A stretch of DNA of 38,778 bases from Microbacterium sp. SD291 (GTDB lineage: Bacteria; Actinomycetota; Actinomycetes; Actinomycetales; Microbacteriaceae): the NCBI RefSeq assembly GCF_017355365.1, contig NZ_JADIJR010000028.1, positions 1 through 38,778 on the forward strand, given 5' to 3'. The notes below the pieces were generated by a model. It did not search any database and was not told the DNA's origin. It saw only the letters and a program-made list of their open reading frames with translations. This document shows, piece by piece, positions 35,196-38,778 of the stretch (position 1 is its first letter; the number at the start of each line of letters is the position of its first letter). The translations under genes were made by a program, and so were the position numbers.

Positions 35196-36158
35196 GTGAA
35201 AACGCTTGAACAGACGGTTGCGCAGCACCGGGCAGAGTGGGCCGAGCGTTCGCGCGCTCAGCAACGGCTGGAGATCGAGAACAACGAAGCCGTCGCGAAG
35301 CTATATGACCTCCAAGACGAGGTTCCGTCCCATGTTCCACTCGAACGCGTCTCACTCACGAACAATTCTGCGTTCCGCTGGCCAAACAAGACCCCCGAGG
35401 AACGAGATGCTCTCTTTACGGAATCAGCCATCGTGGATCTCATCTCGTATGCCGTCGGCTGCATGCTCGGGAGGTACAGCCTTGATGAGCCGGGGCTGAT
35501 CCTCAGCGATCAGGGATCCACCATTCAGGACTACCTCGCAAACGTTCCCTCGCCGACGTTCATGCCAGACGTCGACAACGTCATCCCCTTCGTCGACGAT
35601 GGATGGTTCGAAGACGACATTGTCGAGCGCTTCCGACAGTTCCTCCGAACGGCGTTCGGTACCGAACATTTCGAGGAGAACCTGCGCTTCGTAGAGGAGT
35701 CGTTGGGGGTCAAGACGCTGCGCGACTACTTCATCACGAAGGCGGGCAAGTCGAAGTTCTACGACGATCACGTGCAGCGCTATAAGAAGCGGCCGATCTA
35801 CTGGATGTTCTCCAGCCCGAGAGGATCGTTCAACGCGCTGATTTACCTGCACCGCTACACGCCGTCGACGGTCTCAACGGTCCTCAACGAGTACCTGCGC
35901 GAGTACGAGGCCAAGCTCACCGTCGCTCTCCAACAGGCTGAATCGTCCGCTGTCGCTGCCAGGTCAGCAAAGGATCAGAAAGAAGCCGACCGGCTCCGCA
36001 AGGTGCTCGCCGAGCTACGCGACTATGAGCACGACGTGCTCTATCCGCTCGCGACCCAACAGCTCTCGATCGACCTTGACGACGGCGTGAGGGTGAACTA
36101 CCCGAAGTTCTACCCGGCTGTGAAGAAGATCACGGGCCTGGAGGCGAGCGATGGCTGA
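35196..36158 (+). CDS. pglX: Separately encoded C-terminal module of PglX
   Basis: A 320-residue protein matching the C-terminal third of type 1 PglX: a helical start ending in LEIENNEAVAKLYDLQDEV, FISYAVGCM-like LISYAVGCMLGRYSLDEPG, DGWFEDDIVERFRQFLR, and the characteristic KKRPIYWMFSSPRGSFNALI, then LHRYTP and VLNEYLREYEAKL. It has no methyltransferase motif of its own. It has an independent GTG start with AAGGAC seven bases upstream, so it is expressed as a separate polypeptide that must pair with either version of the 843-residue part. It overlaps the DUF1016 gene by eight bases. Confidence 0.88.
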   Translation: MKTLEQTVAQHRAEWAERSRAQQRLEIENNEAVAKLYDLQDEVPSHVPLERVSLTNNSAFRWPNKTPEERDALFTESAIVDLISYAVGCMLGRYSLDEPGLILSDQGSTIQDYLANVPSPTFMPDVDNVIPFVDDGWFEDDIVERFRQFLRTAFGTEHFEENLRFVEESLGVKTLRDYFITKAGKSKFYDDHVQRYKKRPIYWMFSSPRGSFNALIYLHRYTPSTVSTVLNEYLREYEAKLTVALQQAESSAVAARSAKDQKEADRLRKVLAELRDYEHDVLYPLATQQLSIDLDDGVRVNYPKFYPAVKKITGLEASDG

Positions 36159-37197
36159 CCTTGAGCGAATCGCTCCAGGTAGCGCAGATAACCTGTTCGA
36201 TCGGGTCTCGTCGCTGATCGAGGAAGCCCGCGCCGGTGTTGCCGTGCAAGCGAACCTTGCGTTGACGCTGATGAACTGGCAAATCGGGAACGTCATCCAC
36301 ACGGAGGTTCTCGGCGGCGCTCGCGGTCCGCAGGCGGAGGAGGTTGTCGCCTCGCTGGGGCGACAACTCTCGAAACGCTATGGGCCAGGCTTTAACCGCA
36401 GCAGCCTGTATCGCATGGTGCAGTTCTCGCAGGTCTTCCCGGATTCCGAGGTTGTCGCCTCGCTGGGGCGACAACTGAGCTGGACGCACTTCAAAGCACT
36501 CCTTCCTGTCTACTCCGACGAGGCGCGAGCCTTCTACATCCAGCAGACGCTCGACGCGCGACTCAGCGTTCGCGCCCTCCGCGAGCTGATTGGGCGTCAG
36601 GGCTTCGAGCGCCGGGAGATCGCCAATGCTCAAACTCCTGGCGGATCCGCGGTGCCGTTGGACGCCTTCAGTGACCCCTACTTCCTGGACTTCCTCGGGC
36701 TCAAAGACACCTTCGCGGAGCGCAACCTCGAAGAGGCCTTGATCCGTGAGATGGAGGCGTTCCTCCTCGAAGTCGGCAACGGCTGGACCTTCGTGGCGAG
36801 GCAGAAGAGGATGACCGTCGACAACGACGACTTCTACCTCGATTTGCTCTTCTACTCCCGACCTCTGCATCGCTTGATTGCGGTGGAGCTGAAGGTCGGC
36901 AAGTTCCGTCCCGCATACAAGGGGCAGATGGATCTGTACTTGAAGTGGCTCGATCGCTACGAGCGTCGAAACGACGAGGAGGCGCCGCTCGGACTCATCC
37001 TGTGCACCGAGACGAGTCGCGAGCAGATCGAGCTGCTCGAGATGCACAAAGACGGCATCGTCGTGGCGGAGTATTGGACGGCGCTCCCGCCCAAGGAGGA
37101 GCTCCAGCAGCGCATTGCACAGATCTACCGCGCAGCCCAGGAACGGGTCGCGCGCCGAGCGCTCGGTCCAGGCCGAGACGATGAGGAAGACGAATGA
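36151..37197 (+). CDS. DUF1016 (YhcG) PDDEXK nuclease-family protein
   Basis: A 348-residue protein with the DUF1016 N-terminal helical domain (VQANLALTLMNWQIGNVI, then EVVASLGRQLSKRYGPGFNRSSLYRM and a repeat EVVASLGRQLSWTHFKALL). The C-terminal nuclease domain has FLLEVGNGWTFVARQ, DFYLDLLFY (Asp) and LIAVELKVGKF, the E-x-K motif of PDDEXK enzymes. YhcG proteins occur near restriction-modification systems; their role is not settled. It overlaps PglX-C by eight bases and pglZ by four, so it is translated as part of the BREX operon. A charged tail (GRDDEEDE) ends the protein. Confidence 0.88.
   Translation: MADLERIAPGSADNLFDRVSSLIEEARAGVAVQANLALTLMNWQIGNVIHTEVLGGARGPQAEEVVASLGRQLSKRYGPGFNRSSLYRMVQFSQVFPDSEVVASLGRQLSWTHFKALLPVYSDEARAFYIQQTLDARLSVRALRELIGRQGFERREIANAQTPGGSAVPLDAFSDPYFLDFLGLKDTFAERNLEEALIREMEAFLLEVGNGWTFVARQKRMTVDNDDFYLDLLFYSRPLHRLIAVELKVGKFRPAYKGQMDLYLKWLDRYERRNDEEAPLGLILCTETSREQIELLEMHKDGIVVAEYWTALPPKEELQQRIAQIYRAAQERVARRALGPGRDDEEDE
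36340..36368 (+). repeat. 29-bp direct repeat with hairpin, copy 1
   Basis: Identical to 36448-36476, 108 bp away. It contains a perfect 9-bp inverted repeat (GTTGTCGCC / GGCGACAAC) around a 7-base loop, and encodes EVVASLGRQL in the DUF1016 gene. Confidence 0.85.
36448..36476 (+). repeat. 29-bp direct repeat with hairpin, copy 2
   Basis: Second identical copy. Recombination between the copies would delete 108 bp, exactly 36 codons, leaving the gene in frame. Confidence 0.85.
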
Positions 37198-38778
37198 GCA
37201 AGACGCCAACCATTGCCGATCATCTCGCGGCCCGATTCGAGGGTGCGCGCATCGTCGTGTGGCACGACGCTGACGGCAGCTATGCCGACGAGCTTGACGG
37301 TCAGGTGCCCGTCGGCGTCACGGTGCTGCGCGTTGCCGACAATGAGTTCGCCCTCAAACATCGGATCCTGCGCGAGGACAGGGTGTCGAAGTTCCTGGTC
37401 TATCGCACCGGCAGGGTGCCCGAGGGTGTGGGGAACTGGCTGCTGGACCTTGAACTCGCGAACGGCCCCGTCTTCACCGCGGACCGCAGCGCGCTCATGG
37501 GGGCGACCCTCGGCCTGACCAGACCGGGTGCCGCCGAACTCGTCGCGCAGCATTCCAGGTTCTTCGGGGACAACAGGTTGGTGTCTAGGTTCCGAGCACT
37601 GCTCTCGCCTGGAGACGACCCGACTGTCGTGCGTGCCAAGATGTGCGCGGCCCTGCTAGGGCAGAAGGAGCACAGCTTCTCTGAGCTCACGCGCGCGCTG
37701 CTCATCCAGTACGCAGACGGCAGTACTGCCGGGGTGGATGCCCTTCAGAAGCACGATCTCGCAGACTTCCATTGGGGCGGCGCCGAGCACATCTACGGCT
37801 ATGCAACGGACGCGCCGACCATCGCGGGCTTCGCGCTCTGGATGTTCCAACGCGCCGCCGAGGGCTTCGATACCGCCTCCTCAAACAAGGCGCGAAATCT
37901 CGCCATCGACTTCCGCAGCTTCCGCGATTCAAAGCGGAGCGCACCCGCGATGAAGGTACTTGCCCGGAAGATCGAAGACGACCTCAACTACAAGGACGTC
38001 GCTACGCAGCTGCCCTGGGAGACGCTCCAAGACGCAGACGTCTTTGAGGCATCCGAGCGTGAAGTCATCCACCGCCTCGTCGAGAGCGTCGCGTCGCAAA
38101 GCATGTCGACGCGAGATGTCCTCGACACGATCAGCGCTCGACGCCGCGAGAGCTTCTGGTCCGACGACTACGCGACGCTATACGACGGACTAAGTGCCGC
38201 GGCAGAACTGATCCCGGCGATCCGTACTGCGAAACTTGAGATCGCATCCTTCGACGACGGGCTGACGCGGTATCGCAATGAGTGGTTCCGCATCGATCAG
38301 CTCTACCGCCTGTTCACCCATGCGTACCTGACCGCGGAGTTCAAACAGCCGCTCGTAGCGTTGGGTGACCTCGTGGAGAACGCATACGTCACAGACTTCC
38401 TGGCGAAACTCGGCGTGAGCTGGCAGGCGCAGGTCGACGGGGTCGAGCGCTGGCGCACCCTGAACGTCCCTTCGCAATCATCGTTCTACGAGCATTACGT
38501 GGCCAAGATCCTCAAGGGCCGCAAAAAGGCAGTCGTCGTCATCTCGGATGCTTTGCGGTACGAGGTTGCTGAAGAACTCACGTCGAGCATTCGCGGCGAG
38601 AACAAGTTCGAAGCCAAGATCGAAGCGATGCTGGGTGTGCTTCCGAGCTACACCCAGCTGGGGATGGCATCTCTGCTGCCGAACCAGACGCTGGCCCACT
38701 CGCCCAACGGCGATCCCGTGCTCGTCGATGGACAGAAGTCGGACGGCACTGCGAACCGGACGAAAATCCTCGGCTCTG
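37194..38778 (+). CDS. pglZ: PglZ, BREX alkaline-phosphatase-superfamily protein, 3' end beyond the window
   Basis: The frame is open from the ATG at 37194 (overlapping the DUF1016 stop) to the window end, 528 codons. The N-terminus reads RIVVWHDADGSY and FALKHRILRED, typical of type 1 PglZ. The metal-site strand AVVVISDALRYEVAEEL (DALRYE at 452-457) is the hallmark of the PglZ phosphatase-like core. The helical middle, including DNRLVSRFRALL and QLYRLFTHAYL, is also family-like. Type 1 PglZ is usually 800-900 residues, so about a third is missing to the right; brxL would be expected after it. PglZ is needed for both methylation and defence in studied systems. Confidence 0.92.
   Translation, partial: MSKTPTIADHLAARFEGARIVVWHDADGSYADELDGQVPVGVTVLRVADNEFALKHRILREDRVSKFLVYRTGRVPEGVGNWLLDLELANGPVFTADRSALMGATLGLTRPGAAELVAQHSRFFGDNRLVSRFRALLSPGDDPTVVRAKMCAALLGQKEHSFSELTRALLIQYADGSTAGVDALQKHDLADFHWGGAEHIYGYATDAPTIAGFALWMFQRAAEGFDTASSNKARNLAIDFRSFRDSKRSAPAMKVLARKIEDDLNYKDVATQLPWETLQDADVFEASEREVIHRLVESVASQSMSTRDVLDTISARRRESFWSDDYATLYDGLSAAAELIPAIRTAKLEIASFDDGLTRYRNEWFRIDQLYRLFTHAYLTAEFKQPLVALGDLVENAYVTDFLAKLGVSWQAQVDGVERWRTLNVPSQSSFYEHYVAKILKGRKKAVVVISDALRYEVAEELTSSIRGENKFEAKIEAMLGVLPSYTQLGMASLLPNQTLAHSPNGDPVLVDGQKSDGTANRTKILGS

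Noticed and set aside
36130..37209. Long open frame on the minus strand (359 codons)
   Set aside because: Exact antisense shadow of the DUF1016 gene.

Overview
The window is GC-rich, densely coded DNA from an actinobacterium, most likely one of the Microbacteriaceae (inference from codon use, ATGA/GTGA-coupled reading frames, and SCO6880-, DUF2637- and DUF4913-type genes). The left 21.5 kb is the transfer and maintenance part of an integrative conjugative element (ICE), read leftward. The right half, read rightward, carries a four-gene regulator/membrane/hydrolase module and then a type 1 BREX phage-defence locus that runs off the right edge inside pglZ. No relaxase, oriT, ICE end, tRNA, rRNA, CRISPR array or insertion sequence was seen, and no stretch over 300 bases lacks a gene.

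ICE block, listed right to left in the order of transcription: ardC (antirestriction), prim-pol primase, a DUF2637-HTH protein, a small conserved protein, a 284-aa conserved protein, parB-like, VirB8-like, M23 peptidase with a lysozyme-like domain, two small pilin-like proteins, TrbL/VirB6, SCO6880, a 257-aa protein, VirB4 ATPase, a 173-aa protein, VirD4 coupling protein, SSB, DUF4913 protein and DprA (cut by the left edge). Two cargo genes interrupt the block: a GmrSD-like type IV restriction protein (4972-6741) and an opposite-strand protein with a C-terminal PH-like domain (9400-11121).

Control region and 3' module: between ardC and a divergent XRE repressor gene lie four copies of a 14-bp palindrome related to TTGAGCATGCTCAA, with centres 45, 22 and 22 bp apart and overlapping putative promoters. 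The repressor is followed by ImmA/IrrE, a MAB_1171c-type membrane protein and an alpha/beta hydrolase. The last two genes start inside the stop codon of the gene before them.

BREX locus: excisionase-like HTH gene, brxA, brxB, brxC, pglX, an inverted promoterless pglX cassette, a tyrosine recombinase, the separately encoded C-terminal part of PglX, a DUF1016 (YhcG) nuclease and pglZ. This is the main finding. pglX is broken into three parts: a fixed methyltransferase half, a target-recognition region with two alternative versions stored head to head, and a fixed C-terminal module beyond the recombinase. A 25-bp inverted repeat (24/25) lies just after the NPPY motif, at the same codons in both versions, so inversion would swap recognition regions without breaking the frame. 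A second 35-bp inverted repeat (34/35) inside the recognition region could allow half-swaps. The arrangement reads as a phase-variable, split-subunit BREX methyltransferase carried on an ICE.
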